From Lacicoccus alkaliphilus DSM 16010 (lineage in GTDB: Bacteria; Bacillota; Bacilli; Staphylococcales; Salinicoccaceae), in contig NZ_FRCF01000007.1 of the NCBI RefSeq assembly GCF_900142805.1, positions 48,973 to 112,972 on the forward strand: a stretch of DNA of 64,000 nt. Reading direction: 5' to 3'. Positions 16,088 through 24,761 of this stretch are shown here, piece by piece. The position numbers were made by a program, and so were the translations under genes. A model generated the notes under the pieces. The model did not search any database. It was given only the letters and a program-made list of their open reading frames with translations, and was not told where the DNA came from. Position 1 is the stretch's first letter, and each line of letters opens with the position of its first letter.

Positions 16088-17749
16088 TTGGCTTTAAAAG
16101 AAGATTCAAAGCTGAGGAAAGATGGAGGAACGGGCGGAGATGGACCGAATACGATCGTGGACTCGAAAGCGGTCGGGGTGACGTTCTTTTCGGGGAACCA
16201 TGCCGCGGATTTCAAATCCAGGATCATGGAATTTTTCCGCGAGTGGAAACTTCCCGAAAGAAAGCTGGTCCAGCCGTTGAAGGACATCACTTTCGAAGGT
16301 CATGAAGGGGAGATACTCGGCATCATCGGTTCGAACGGTGCCGGGAAATCGACGCTTTCGAGGATCATTTCAGGCATCCTGCAGGAAGACTATGGTGTCA
16401 TGGAAGTGAAAGGCAAGGTCACGGCACTGTTCTCGTTCGGCATGGGCTTCAATCCCGAACTGCCGGGGAGGGAGAATGTGTATCTCAACGGTATGATGCT
16501 CGGCATCGATAAAAAGGAAATCGACCGCTATATCGATGACATCAAGGAATTTTCCGATCTCGGCGACTTCTTCGAGCAGCCGATGAAGTTTTATTCGAGC
16601 GGCATGAAGTCGAGGCTCGGTTTCAGTGTCGCTGCCAACCTGCATCCGGAAATACTGATACTGGATGAAGCGCTCAATACCGGGGATGCCAAGTTCTCCA
16701 AAAAAGCAGCTGTAAAGATGCGATCGCTCGTCAAGGAGGCGAAGATGGTCATCCTGGTCACCCACAGTCTCGGATATGCGCAGAATAACTGTGACCGGGT
16801 GATGTGGCTGGATGGCGGTGAAGTCCGTGAAATCGGCGATCCGAAGACGGTCATCGCCAATTACCGCGCGACTGTGCCGAAACGGCCGCCGAGGAAGAAG
16901 GGCAAGCTCCAACTGAGGAAGACCGAAACTGAGATGACAGACAATGTCGTCATCCGGGCGAAGGACGTCGGTGTCAAATACAAGCTCACGACCGGTGACT
17001 TCTGGGCCCTGAAAGATGTGAACTTCGAAGTCAGAGAAGGGGAGGTCGTCGGGATCATCGGCCACAATGGCGCAGGCAAGAGCACGCTCTGCAAGACGCT
17101 GACCAAAATACTCCGGCCGGATGAGGGCGAGCTTGAACTGTATGGTGAGACTTCCGCACTGCTCGGATACGGGACAGGCTTCAACCCGCACCTGACCGGT
17201 GAAGACAACATTTATCTGAATGCGCTGCTGCTTGGCATACCGAAATGGCGCGTCGATGAGAAGTACGATCAGATTGTTGAGTTCACGGGTCTCGGCGACA
17301 AAGTCAAAAAGCCGGTGAAAGATTTCTCCAGCGGACAGAAGGCCCGCCTCGGATTCAGCATCGCAGCGAATCTGCAGCCGGACATATTCATCGTGGATGA
17401 AGCACTCTCCACCGGCGACCTTGCGTTCCAGCAGAAGGCGAGCGAGCGCATCCAGGAGATGATGAGCCGTGCAAAAGTGGTCATCATCGTCTCGCACAGC
17501 CTTGCGTTCATAGAGAAGATCTGTACGCGCGGCATATGGATGGAGCAGGGGCGGGTGATGTACGACGGCACTGCGGAAGAAGCGGTGTATAAGTATAAGG
17601 AAGCCCAGGGCCTCCTGAAGCAGCCCGCACAGAAAAAACAGATCCGCGAGGGAAGAGGTGCGGCATCGGGCAACGGACGGAAACGGAACGCCGGTAATCA
17701 GCAGGCTGCAAAGCAGCAGAGGAACAATGAAGCGAAGACACATGAATGA
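16088..17749 (+). CDS. Export ABC ATPase with two tandem nucleotide-binding domains (Wzt/TagH type)
   Basis: This 553-residue protein carries two complete Wzt/TagH-like ATPase domains. Domain one has Walker A GSNGAGKS near residue 80, signature SSGMKSRLGFS near 170, Walker B ILILDEALNTGD and switch VTHS. Domain two has GHNGAGKS near 324, SSGQKARLGFS near 413, IFIVDEALSTGD and VSHS. All catalytic residues are kept in both. Wzt and TagH are normally single-domain subunits that pair as homodimers, so this looks like an internal duplication. A basic, low-complexity tail follows residue 515. The start is TTG with AAAGAGGG eight bases upstream. It partners the permease just upstream. Confidence 0.92.
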   Translation: MALKEDSKLRKDGGTGGDGPNTIVDSKAVGVTFFSGNHAADFKSRIMEFFREWKLPERKLVQPLKDITFEGHEGEILGIIGSNGAGKSTLSRIISGILQEDYGVMEVKGKVTALFSFGMGFNPELPGRENVYLNGMMLGIDKKEIDRYIDDIKEFSDLGDFFEQPMKFYSSGMKSRLGFSVAANLHPEILILDEALNTGDAKFSKKAAVKMRSLVKEAKMVILVTHSLGYAQNNCDRVMWLDGGEVREIGDPKTVIANYRATVPKRPPRKKGKLQLRKTETEMTDNVVIRAKDVGVKYKLTTGDFWALKDVNFEVREGEVVGIIGHNGAGKSTLCKTLTKILRPDEGELELYGETSALLGYGTGFNPHLTGEDNIYLNALLLGIPKWRVDEKYDQIVEFTGLGDKVKKPVKDFSSGQKARLGFSIAANLQPDIFIVDEALSTGDLAFQQKASERIQEMMSRAKVVIIVSHSLAFIEKICTRGIWMEQGRVMYDGTAEEAVYKYKEAQGLLKQPAQKKQIREGRGAASGNGRKRNAGNQQAAKQQRNNEAKTHE

Positions 17750-17769
17750 TCTGAAAGGGGGTGCCTTGA

Positions 17770-19605
17770 ATGCTCAAGAAGATGATATCAAAGCCGGTCG
17801 ACTGGATCGTCTATTCGATGTTGGATGAAACGCAGCGTAAGAGGATCGGTGATGTGCTTTCGAAGAAGCACAAAGAGAGGGTCATGCGGCTATTGAACGG
17901 CAGGAAATTTCAGCAGAGGAGAAAGCTGAAAGCGCTGAAGCACCACCTTTATAATCTGGGTTTTGAGGACGCTGCCCTGAAGGATCTGCAAGATTTCCTC
18001 ACGCATACCGAAAATATGGAGATGCGGCGGCTGATTTCCTGGGAACTGAGCCTCTGGCATGCGAACAGGAACGATCTGGAAGGTGCGAAGGCGGCCGTGA
18101 AATATCTGCAGGTTGCGGCAGAAGGTGAGGAAAGTGCCGATCAGCAAAGACGGATCGCCATCGTCACCGCAGAGTGCTTCGACCGCATGTCACACAGGGC
18201 GCATGCGGTGGCAGTGCTGCAGAATCAGCTGGACAAGGCACCGCACCCCGATCTGCATCTCGCGATGGCAAACCTTGAAGATGATATCGAGGCGCGGATG
18301 GCACTCATCAATAAGGCTTTTCTGATGTATGACCTGGCGCCGATCGGTTTCAAAGCCGGCTTTGGCCGTGCAGCATATGATGATCTCGTCACCCTGCCTC
18401 CTGCGGGTGCCGTCAGGGAAGGTCCCAAAGTGTCCGTCATCCTGCCTGCCTTCAAGGCGGAAGAGGGCATCAGGGTGGCCATCGAGTCGATTCTCGGCCA
18501 GACATGGCAGAACCTTGAACTGCTGGTGGTCGACGACTGCAGCCCCGATGCGACGGTGGAGACGGTCAAAGAGTACGTGTCGAGGGATGCCAGGGTCAGG
18601 CTGTTATCGACACCGGTGAACAGCGGGCCGTATGTCGCAAGGAACATCGCCCTGAAGGAGGCGACGGGTGAATTCGTCACCATCAATGATGCGGATGACT
18701 GGTCCCACAGGGAAAAGATCGAGACGCAGGTCAGGCATCTGACCGCCAACCCGGGAGTGGTTGCGAATACGTCGGAACACGCACGTCTGACCGAAGAACT
18801 GAAAGTGTACCGCAGGGGCACACCGGGGAAATATATATTCCCGAACATGTCTTCAATCATGTTCAGGAAAGAGGAAGTGCTGGACGAGATCGGCTACTGG
18901 GACAGTGTGCGCTTTGCCGCGGACGGCGAATTTAAGCGCCGCCTGATCAAAGCATTCGGTCAGAAGAGTTATGTCGACCTGAAATCCGGACCGCTGTCGC
19001 TGCCGAGGCAGTCCGTATCTTCACTGACGGGGAGTTCAGCCTTCGGCTACGACGGCTTCTTCATGGGTGTGAGGAAAGAATATGTGGAAAGCCTCGAACA
19101 TCACCATGACAGGGCACAAAATCTGTATTATCCTTATCCTCAGGTGAGGCGGCCGTTCCCGGTGCCTGAACCGATGTGGCCTGAACGTGAAGCAAAGACG
19201 GATGGTTACAGGAATTTTGATGTCGTCATTGCGGGGGATTTCAGACAGAACAGCACAGAACATATATATCGGCTCAACAGATTGAAGAGGCAATACAGCC
19301 GGATCGGTCTGGTGCAGCTGTACGAGTACAATCTCGACATGGCAGGCGGCATTTCACAGGATATACGAAAAAAGATTGACGGTGGACAAGTGCAGGCCCT
19401 CGTCTATGGTGAAAAGATCCGGGCGAAGGCTGTCATCGTCGAAGCTCCGGGCCTGCTCACCACATGGCAGAAGTACCGTCCGGAAATCCGGGCGGAAGCC
19501 GTCACGGCTGAAGGCCTCATGCGGCTTGAGCCGAAAGTGCGTACAGAGCTGCAGCAGCGGATGGAAGAATACTTCGGTGTGAGAGCGGAGGGTGTATCGG
19601 AATGA
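17770..19605 (+). CDS. Long GT2 glycosyltransferase with helical N-terminal domain (paralogue 1)
   Basis: This 611-residue protein has three parts. Residues 1-215 are helical and TPR-like (LKALKHHLYNLGFED, WELSLWHANRND). Residues 220-430 form a GT-A domain with VSVILPAFKAEEG, VVDDCSPDATVE and the metal-binding NDADDWS. A C-terminal region of about 180 residues has no family that I recognise. It is closely similar over nearly its full length to the next gene, from HHLYNLGFED onward through the shared NSGPYVARNIALKEATGEF. It lies 20 bp after the ATPase gene and overlaps the next gene by four bases (ATGA), so both should be made together. Donor and acceptor are unknown. Confidence 0.87.
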   Translation: MLKKMISKPVDWIVYSMLDETQRKRIGDVLSKKHKERVMRLLNGRKFQQRRKLKALKHHLYNLGFEDAALKDLQDFLTHTENMEMRRLISWELSLWHANRNDLEGAKAAVKYLQVAAEGEESADQQRRIAIVTAECFDRMSHRAHAVAVLQNQLDKAPHPDLHLAMANLEDDIEARMALINKAFLMYDLAPIGFKAGFGRAAYDDLVTLPPAGAVREGPKVSVILPAFKAEEGIRVAIESILGQTWQNLELLVVDDCSPDATVETVKEYVSRDARVRLLSTPVNSGPYVARNIALKEATGEFVTINDADDWSHREKIETQVRHLTANPGVVANTSEHARLTEELKVYRRGTPGKYIFPNMSSIMFRKEEVLDEIGYWDSVRFAADGEFKRRLIKAFGQKSYVDLKSGPLSLPRQSVSSLTGSSAFGYDGFFMGVRKEYVESLEHHHDRAQNLYYPYPQVRRPFPVPEPMWPEREAKTDGYRNFDVVIAGDFRQNSTEHIYRLNRLKRQYSRIGLVQLYEYNLDMAGGISQDIRKKIDGGQVQALVYGEKIRAKAVIVEAPGLLTTWQKYRPEIRAEAVTAEGLMRLEPKVRTELQQRMEEYFGVRAEGVSE

Positions 19606-21632
19606 TTGAAAATGAACAGCTCGCCGCAAAGCTGCAGGCCCTCAGGGCGGAACTTGCACGAAGTGAAGCCGGCAGGGCGGAATCGTTCAGTCGCCTGGCC
19701 GCAGCACAGGCGGAGTTCGACAATGCGGAAAAATTCATAAACTATGCGAAACGCCTGCCGCAGAAGCTGAAAGGCCATGCCCGTGCTGCGGGCGCCTATG
19801 CGCTCGGCAGACGGAACCGCAGGCAGCTTTACAGCCCCGCTTACAGACATAAGGATGCACAGAACAAATTGAAGCCGTACACTTATCATTTATATGATCT
19901 AGGCTTCACGGACAGGGCGCTCAAGGATCTTGAAGCGCTTTATTCGTCGACCAGAAAAGGAAACCTCAAAAAAGCGGCAGCCTGGGAATTGGCATTGTGG
20001 CATGCCAATACATACACCGTTGACGGTGCCCGGCAGGCTTTCGCTTACTTGGCGTCAGCGGTTGAAGGCGTGAAAGATGCGGACTTTTTAAGGCGTGCCG
20101 CGATCATCGCGGCCGAATGTGCAGACCGCGCAGGCTGCAGAACTTCTGCAGTAAAGGTGCTGGATACGGTGATGGCACATGAGCACCCGGATGTTCACCT
20201 TGCGATGGCGAATCTGGAAGATGATTTGGATAAGCGGGCAGAGTGGATCAACAGGGCCATGGCCGTCTACGGCATCACCCCAATCCAATTCGACGGCAGT
20301 ACATATGAAGACCTTACGGCAGTGGCACCGCATCAGACCGAAGGTCCGAAAGTCACCGTCATCATGCCCGCCTATAATGCAGCTGAAGGCATTGCCACGG
20401 GGATCGAGTCGATTTTGAACCAGACATGGCAGAACATCGAGGTCATCGTCGTGGACGACTGCAGTCCGGATGACACCGTAGAGGTCGTCAAAAAGTATGC
20501 GGCGGCAGATTCAAGGATCAGACTCCTCTCCACACCGGAAAACAGCGGGCCGTATGTGGCAAGGAACATTGCATTGAAGGAAGCAACAGGTGAATTCGTC
20601 ACGATCAATGACGCCGACGACTGGTCCCACCCTGAAAAGATCGAAAAACAGGCAGAACACCTGATCGACGATCCGCACGTGATGGCCAACACATCTGCAC
20701 ATGCCAGACTGACCGAAGAATTGAAACTCCATAGAAGAGGCACCCCCGGCACTTATATTTTCTCAAACATGTCATCATTGATGTTCAGAAGAGCGCAGGT
20801 TTTGGAAAAAATCGGTTACTGGGATACTGTGCGTTTTGCCGCGGACAGTGAATATAAGAAGCGGATCACAGCCGTATTCGGCAAGGATGCGGTCGTGGAC
20901 CTGGATTCCGGCCCGCTGTCCTTTCCCAGACAGTCTTCAGGCTCCCTCACCGGCAGCTCCGCCTTCGGTTACAAAGGTTTCCTCGCCGGCGTCAGGAAAG
21001 AGTATGCGGAAGTGCACAACCGCTTCCACAGGCAGGCCGATGAGCTGGAACTGCACTACCCTTACAACCAGACGGTACGGAAGTACCCCGTACCGGAACC
21101 GATGTGGAGCAAAAGGGAAAGGCAGCCGGGCGGCTACAGGAATTTCGATGTGGTGATCATTGCAGATTTCAGGATGGGGCCTCAACATCATCAGGATACA
21201 CTCAAGGAGGTCCGGCTCAATAAAGAACGCGGCCTCCGGACGGGGCTCCTCCAGATGGCCCATTATGATTTCAATATGCCAAAAAAAATCGACGAAAGCA
21301 TCCGGCACATCATCGACGGCGATCAGGTGCAGATGCTTGTATACGGTGAATATATCAATGCGGAGATAATGCTCATCAAACACTCCGGCGTATTTTTGGA
21401 ACATCAGGCATACGTCCCTGGGGTCAAAGCAAGAGTGGTGCGCGGCATAGTGGCGGAAAACTCCAACAAACTCAGGCAGTGCAGCCGAAATGCTTCAGAA
21501 TATGCGGGTAAAGAGGTAAAATGGCATCCAGTGGATGATACGGTGCGCAAGTCGATCAACGCAGGCCATATCAGGCTGTCCGCCGAAAACTGGACGGACT
21601 ATGCATCCAGGCTGGATGACTGGATCTATTGA
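19602..21632 (+). CDS. Long GT2 glycosyltransferase with helical N-terminal domain (paralogue 2)
   Basis: This 676-residue paralogue of the preceding gene adds a short coiled coil (residues 1-45, rich in Ala, Glu and Arg) before the shared helical domain. The GT-A domain starts near residue 250 with VTVIMPAYNAAEG, VVDDCSPDDTVE and NDADDWSHPEKIE. The C-terminal third also aligns with the first copy (YRNFDVVI, then ADFR). The start overlaps the upstream stop as ATGA, a sign of translational coupling. The pair looks like an old tandem duplication now specialised, perhaps for alternating sugars of a repeating unit. The TupA-like ATP-grasp begins 31 bp later. Confidence 0.87.
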   Translation: MIENEQLAAKLQALRAELARSEAGRAESFSRLAAAQAEFDNAEKFINYAKRLPQKLKGHARAAGAYALGRRNRRQLYSPAYRHKDAQNKLKPYTYHLYDLGFTDRALKDLEALYSSTRKGNLKKAAAWELALWHANTYTVDGARQAFAYLASAVEGVKDADFLRRAAIIAAECADRAGCRTSAVKVLDTVMAHEHPDVHLAMANLEDDLDKRAEWINRAMAVYGITPIQFDGSTYEDLTAVAPHQTEGPKVTVIMPAYNAAEGIATGIESILNQTWQNIEVIVVDDCSPDDTVEVVKKYAAADSRIRLLSTPENSGPYVARNIALKEATGEFVTINDADDWSHPEKIEKQAEHLIDDPHVMANTSAHARLTEELKLHRRGTPGTYIFSNMSSLMFRRAQVLEKIGYWDTVRFAADSEYKKRITAVFGKDAVVDLDSGPLSFPRQSSGSLTGSSAFGYKGFLAGVRKEYAEVHNRFHRQADELELHYPYNQTVRKYPVPEPMWSKRERQPGGYRNFDVVIIADFRMGPQHHQDTLKEVRLNKERGLRTGLLQMAHYDFNMPKKIDESIRHIIDGDQVQMLVYGEYINAEIMLIKHSGVFLEHQAYVPGVKARVVRGIVAENSNKLRQCSRNASEYAGKEVKWHPVDDTVRKSINAGHIRLSAENWTDYASRLDDWIY

Positions 21633-21662
21633 CAAGCTCTGAAAGACGAGGTGGTGGGTACC

Positions 21663-23030
21663 ATGGCTGATAAACTGAAAAAAGAAAAACATGAACTGAT
21701 CAAAGCACTCATACAGACCGAGGCTGAAATCAACAAAACCGAAAAGGCGCAGGCCGTTGCCGATAAACGCACCCGGCAGATCAAAGAGAGCAGCATGTAT
21801 AAAGCGGCAGGGCCGGTCAAGAAACTGGGCAGAGGCGACAGCCGTGAGCAGGAGATCCGCATGCTCAAAGCGGAACTCGACGCAGTGAAAAAGGCGCTGC
21901 AGGAGACCAAGGAAGCGCTCAGCCTTTCCAAACTGGACAATGGTGCAATGAACAGCATCAGGATCAACAATGCCGTCAGAGAGATGAGGGATGACGCAAG
22001 TCTCGTGCGTTTCATCGATGAGGCCGTCAGGCAGAAGCGGCAGCATGATGAAAACTACATACAGGCACTGACCTATGCCGGGAGATTATTCATGAATGAG
22101 CAGGAGGCTTACAGGGAGACCGTATATACGTCACTACTACCGGGCTTCAAGATCGAAGACATCCCCGAGTTCATGATGCGCGAAGCAATGACGGACACAC
22201 TGCAGTTGAAACAAGCCGCTTCATTCAGGGCGAGTTTGAACATGAGGATGAGGCAATTCCAGCTGACCGGAAACCTGCCCGAGTTCTTACTGGATGATAA
22301 ACAGACGGCCTATGCATTCATGGACAGGCTGAAGATCAGAAGACCGTGGACCTCCGATGAGACCTACAAAACGGATGATTTGCCGCTTGAAACATCAACG
22401 GTGGTCAAGCCCGCAGATGGCGCGGGAGCGCGGGGTGTATATCTCATCCACGACGCTGAAAATATCATCGATTTGAAACGTGCAAGACAGCTCGACAGCC
22501 AGGAAGCCCTCAAAGCGAGCATGAAAGAGGATATCCAGAGCGGCTGGGTCGCAGAAGACGAATGGATGATGGAAGAACTCATCCTGGAAGATGAAGAAAA
22601 CAGGACCCCCGGCAGCGACATCAAGTTCTACTGCTTCTACGGAAAAGTCGGCCTGGTGCTCGAAATCAGAAGATACCCCGAGCTGAAATACTGCTGGTGG
22701 ACTGCAGACGGTGAGCGGGTGCATACCGGCAAGTATGACAATGACCCGTTCAAAGGCAGAGGCGTCACTCCGGAAGAGATTGAAATGGCAAGAAAAATCA
22801 GCAAGGAAATCCCGGCGCCGTTCATCAGGATCGACTTCCTGAAGTCCGGAGACGGACTCGTGTTTGGTGAATTCACGCCGAAGCCCGGCAACTATGACGA
22901 GTTTGATACGGAGACCGACCAGTGGATGGGGGATATGTACCTTGAAGCGGAAGACAGGCTTTTGAAAGATCTGCTCAAACAAAGACCGTTCAATTCATAT
23001 ATGGGATTGGAGACCGGGCAGACCCCATGA
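21663..23030 (+). CDS. TupA-like ATP-grasp protein (teichuronopeptide biosynthesis type)
   Basis: This 455-residue protein has an N-terminal coiled coil (about residues 1-90) and a TupA-like ATP-grasp domain from about 200. ATP-binding features are VVKPADGAGARGVYL near 247, DIKFYCFYGKVGLVLEI, and the metal-binding FIRIDFL and FGEFTPKPGN near 400. TupA in alkaliphilic Bacillus is needed for teichuronopeptide, a polyglutamate-polyglucuronate wall polymer. Within the coiled coil, SSMYKAAGPVKKL resembles the S-W-K-x-T-x-P-L-R-K tail of later genes in this locus. GAGGTGG eight bases upstream supports ATG 21663 over the GTG four codons earlier. It is the last gene before a terminator. Confidence 0.8.
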   Translation: MADKLKKEKHELIKALIQTEAEINKTEKAQAVADKRTRQIKESSMYKAAGPVKKLGRGDSREQEIRMLKAELDAVKKALQETKEALSLSKLDNGAMNSIRINNAVREMRDDASLVRFIDEAVRQKRQHDENYIQALTYAGRLFMNEQEAYRETVYTSLLPGFKIEDIPEFMMREAMTDTLQLKQAASFRASLNMRMRQFQLTGNLPEFLLDDKQTAYAFMDRLKIRRPWTSDETYKTDDLPLETSTVVKPADGAGARGVYLIHDAENIIDLKRARQLDSQEALKASMKEDIQSGWVAEDEWMMEELILEDEENRTPGSDIKFYCFYGKVGLVLEIRRYPELKYCWWTADGERVHTGKYDNDPFKGRGVTPEEIEMARKISKEIPAPFIRIDFLKSGDGLVFGEFTPKPGNYDEFDTETDQWMGDMYLEAEDRLLKDLLKQRPFNSYMGLETGQTP

Positions 23031-23062
23031 ATTGAAACGGTTGAAATGAGATGTGGAAAGTG

Positions 23063-23105
23063 AAACTATTTTAATTGGCAATTCAGCAGTTAAAATAGTT
23101 TTTTT
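23063..23105 (+). terminator. Terminator after the TupA-like gene
   Basis: A 12-bp perfect stem (aaactattttaa / ttaaaatagttt) with a 15-base loop runs into a T tract. A TATAAT at 23107-23112 follows at once and may be the -10 of the next gene, though no good -35 is visible. Confidence 0.8.
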
Positions 23106-23151
23106 GTATAATGAAGATGATATAAATTGGGTGCTATTGGAGGAAGACGAT

Positions 23152-24582
23152 ATGACAGAAATTTATCCTGATTGGTTGACCAAAGAAATGCTCCGGGGCG
23201 TGCGCAGATTCAATATAGACGCATACCTTGTGGCCCTTGAGGGGTGGAGAAGGGGGCTGTCCCTGACCTTCTACGAACATACCACCAGGGAAACGGACAT
23301 GAAGCTGATAGGGTTTGATCCAATCGGTAAGCTGTTCTCACTTGAATCCGGGACAAAGAAACATTTCTTCTACCGCACCCGTGGAGACATCATATCGAAT
23401 GAAGCGGTCGATACAGGCACTGACAAGGAAGCGGCAAAAAAGCATTTGGCAGAAGCGGGCGTTGCTGTGCCGCAAGGGTTCAGTTTCACCAGTGACACAC
23501 CGGAAGAGGAAGTCAGGAACTCCTTATCAAAGATGGAAAAGCCAGTAGTTCTAAAGCCGACATTCGGAAGCCTCGGTAAAGGTGTGACGACTGATATACA
23601 GTCGGATGCAATGTTCGAAAGCAGCCTTCAATACATTAAATCAACTTATGACTACATGGACTTCATGGTGGAAGAACATATTGACGGAGAAGATGTACGG
23701 GTGTATGTCGTCGGTGATGAAGTGGCAGCTGCAACGAAAAGGATTCCCGCCAATGTGATAGGGGACGGCGTGTATACAATCAGGCAGCTGATTGATGAAA
23801 AGAATGAAGCGCGTAAATTGAACCCCCATACCTCAACCCGTCTGATAAAGATGGATGACAGGTTGAAAGGATATCTTGCAGCCCAGTCACTGAGTCTGGA
23901 TAGTGTCATGGAAGAAGGCCGGACAGTCTTCCTGAACGGTGGAAGCAACATCTCCGCCGGCGGAGATTCCATAGACGTCACAGATGCTCTGAGTAATGGG
24001 GTGAGGAAAACGGCCATCGATGCTGTCGCGGCAATCCCCGGACTGCATCATGCAGGAGTGGATATGATCGTGAATGATGACTTGGGCGTAGTGATTGAGA
24101 TCAATTCGACAGGAAGTACGGCACTTCATACTTTTCCGCTATATGGCAGACCTCAAAACGTTGCAGAAAAGATAATTGATTATTATTTCCCGGAAACAAA
24201 AGGTATAATAACAAGTGATCAGTTATTTTTTGATTACAGAACAATACTTAAACAGTTGAGGGCAAACCAGCTGAAGAAAATCGAAATCACCGATGCACCT
24301 GTAGGGGAAATATATGCTAAAAGATATGTGATTTCAGGAAAAGTCCAGAAAGTCGGATACAGGATCTGGGCTGAGAATCAGGCAATAGCGCATGGCCTGC
24401 ACGGCTATGCCCGTAACCTCAAGAATGGCAAAGTCGTGGTGGTTGTCGGCGGACTGGATAGAGAGACTGTCGACGGATTTAAAGATGTTTGTTACCAGGG
24501 ACCTCAGAGAGCCCGGGTGGAAACCGTGAAGGAATTTGCCTGGGAAAAAGAAATTATGGTTGGGTTTGAGATAAGAAAATGA
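23152..24582 (+). CDS. CphA-like ATP-grasp fused to a complete acylphosphatase domain
   Basis: This 476-residue protein has a short N-terminal module with LEGWRRGL near residue 29, a cyanophycin-synthetase-like ATP-grasp (about 95-350) and a C-terminal acylphosphatase domain (about 388-476). ATP-grasp marks are VVLKPTFGSLGKGV, VIGDGVYTIRQLIDEKN, NISAGGDSIDVTD and the metal-binding IEINSTG. The acylphosphatase keeps the key Arg in KVQKVGYRIW and the Asn in HGYARNLKNGKV. ATP-grasp ligases work through acyl phosphates, so the fusion is curious. Unlike its six relatives here it lacks the coiled coil and Trp-rich tail. The frame opens at 23053 within the terminator; GGAGG fixes ATG 23152. The amino acid substrate is unknown. 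Confidence 0.85.
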   Translation: MTEIYPDWLTKEMLRGVRRFNIDAYLVALEGWRRGLSLTFYEHTTRETDMKLIGFDPIGKLFSLESGTKKHFFYRTRGDIISNEAVDTGTDKEAAKKHLAEAGVAVPQGFSFTSDTPEEEVRNSLSKMEKPVVLKPTFGSLGKGVTTDIQSDAMFESSLQYIKSTYDYMDFMVEEHIDGEDVRVYVVGDEVAAATKRIPANVIGDGVYTIRQLIDEKNEARKLNPHTSTRLIKMDDRLKGYLAAQSLSLDSVMEEGRTVFLNGGSNISAGGDSIDVTDALSNGVRKTAIDAVAAIPGLHHAGVDMIVNDDLGVVIEINSTGSTALHTFPLYGRPQNVAEKIIDYYFPETKGIITSDQLFFDYRTILKQLRANQLKKIEITDAPVGEIYAKRYVISGKVQKVGYRIWAENQAIAHGLHGYARNLKNGKVVVVVGGLDRETVDGFKDVCYQGPQRARVETVKEFAWEKEIMVGFEIRK

Positions 24583-24683
24583 ATTTTAAAAAGAAGTGAA
24601 ATAAGTTATTTTTAATTTTTATATTGAGCATAATTCAATAACTTAATAATAAATAACATTATTTGATTTTTCTCCGACTTTGA

Positions 24684-24717
24684 GTCAGCATAGTATTAAT
24701 CTTGTTAATATACTGAC
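24684..24717 (+). promoter_or_regulatory. Inverted repeat in the leader of the second CphA-like gene
   Basis: GTCAG...TATTAA and TTAATA...CTGAC form an interrupted dyad 45 bases before the ATG. It has no T tract, so it is not a terminator. The 15-base motif aataacttaataata occurs near 24637 and again near 24735, flanking it. Either could be an operator; this is low certainty. Confidence 0.35.
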
Positions 24718-24761
24718 AGGTGAGATTTACATAATAACTTAATAATACAGAGAGGTAATAT

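Noticed and set aside
16370..17743. 457-residue minus-strand open frame
   Set aside because: It is a shadow of the two-domain ATPase, whose motifs are complete on the plus strand.
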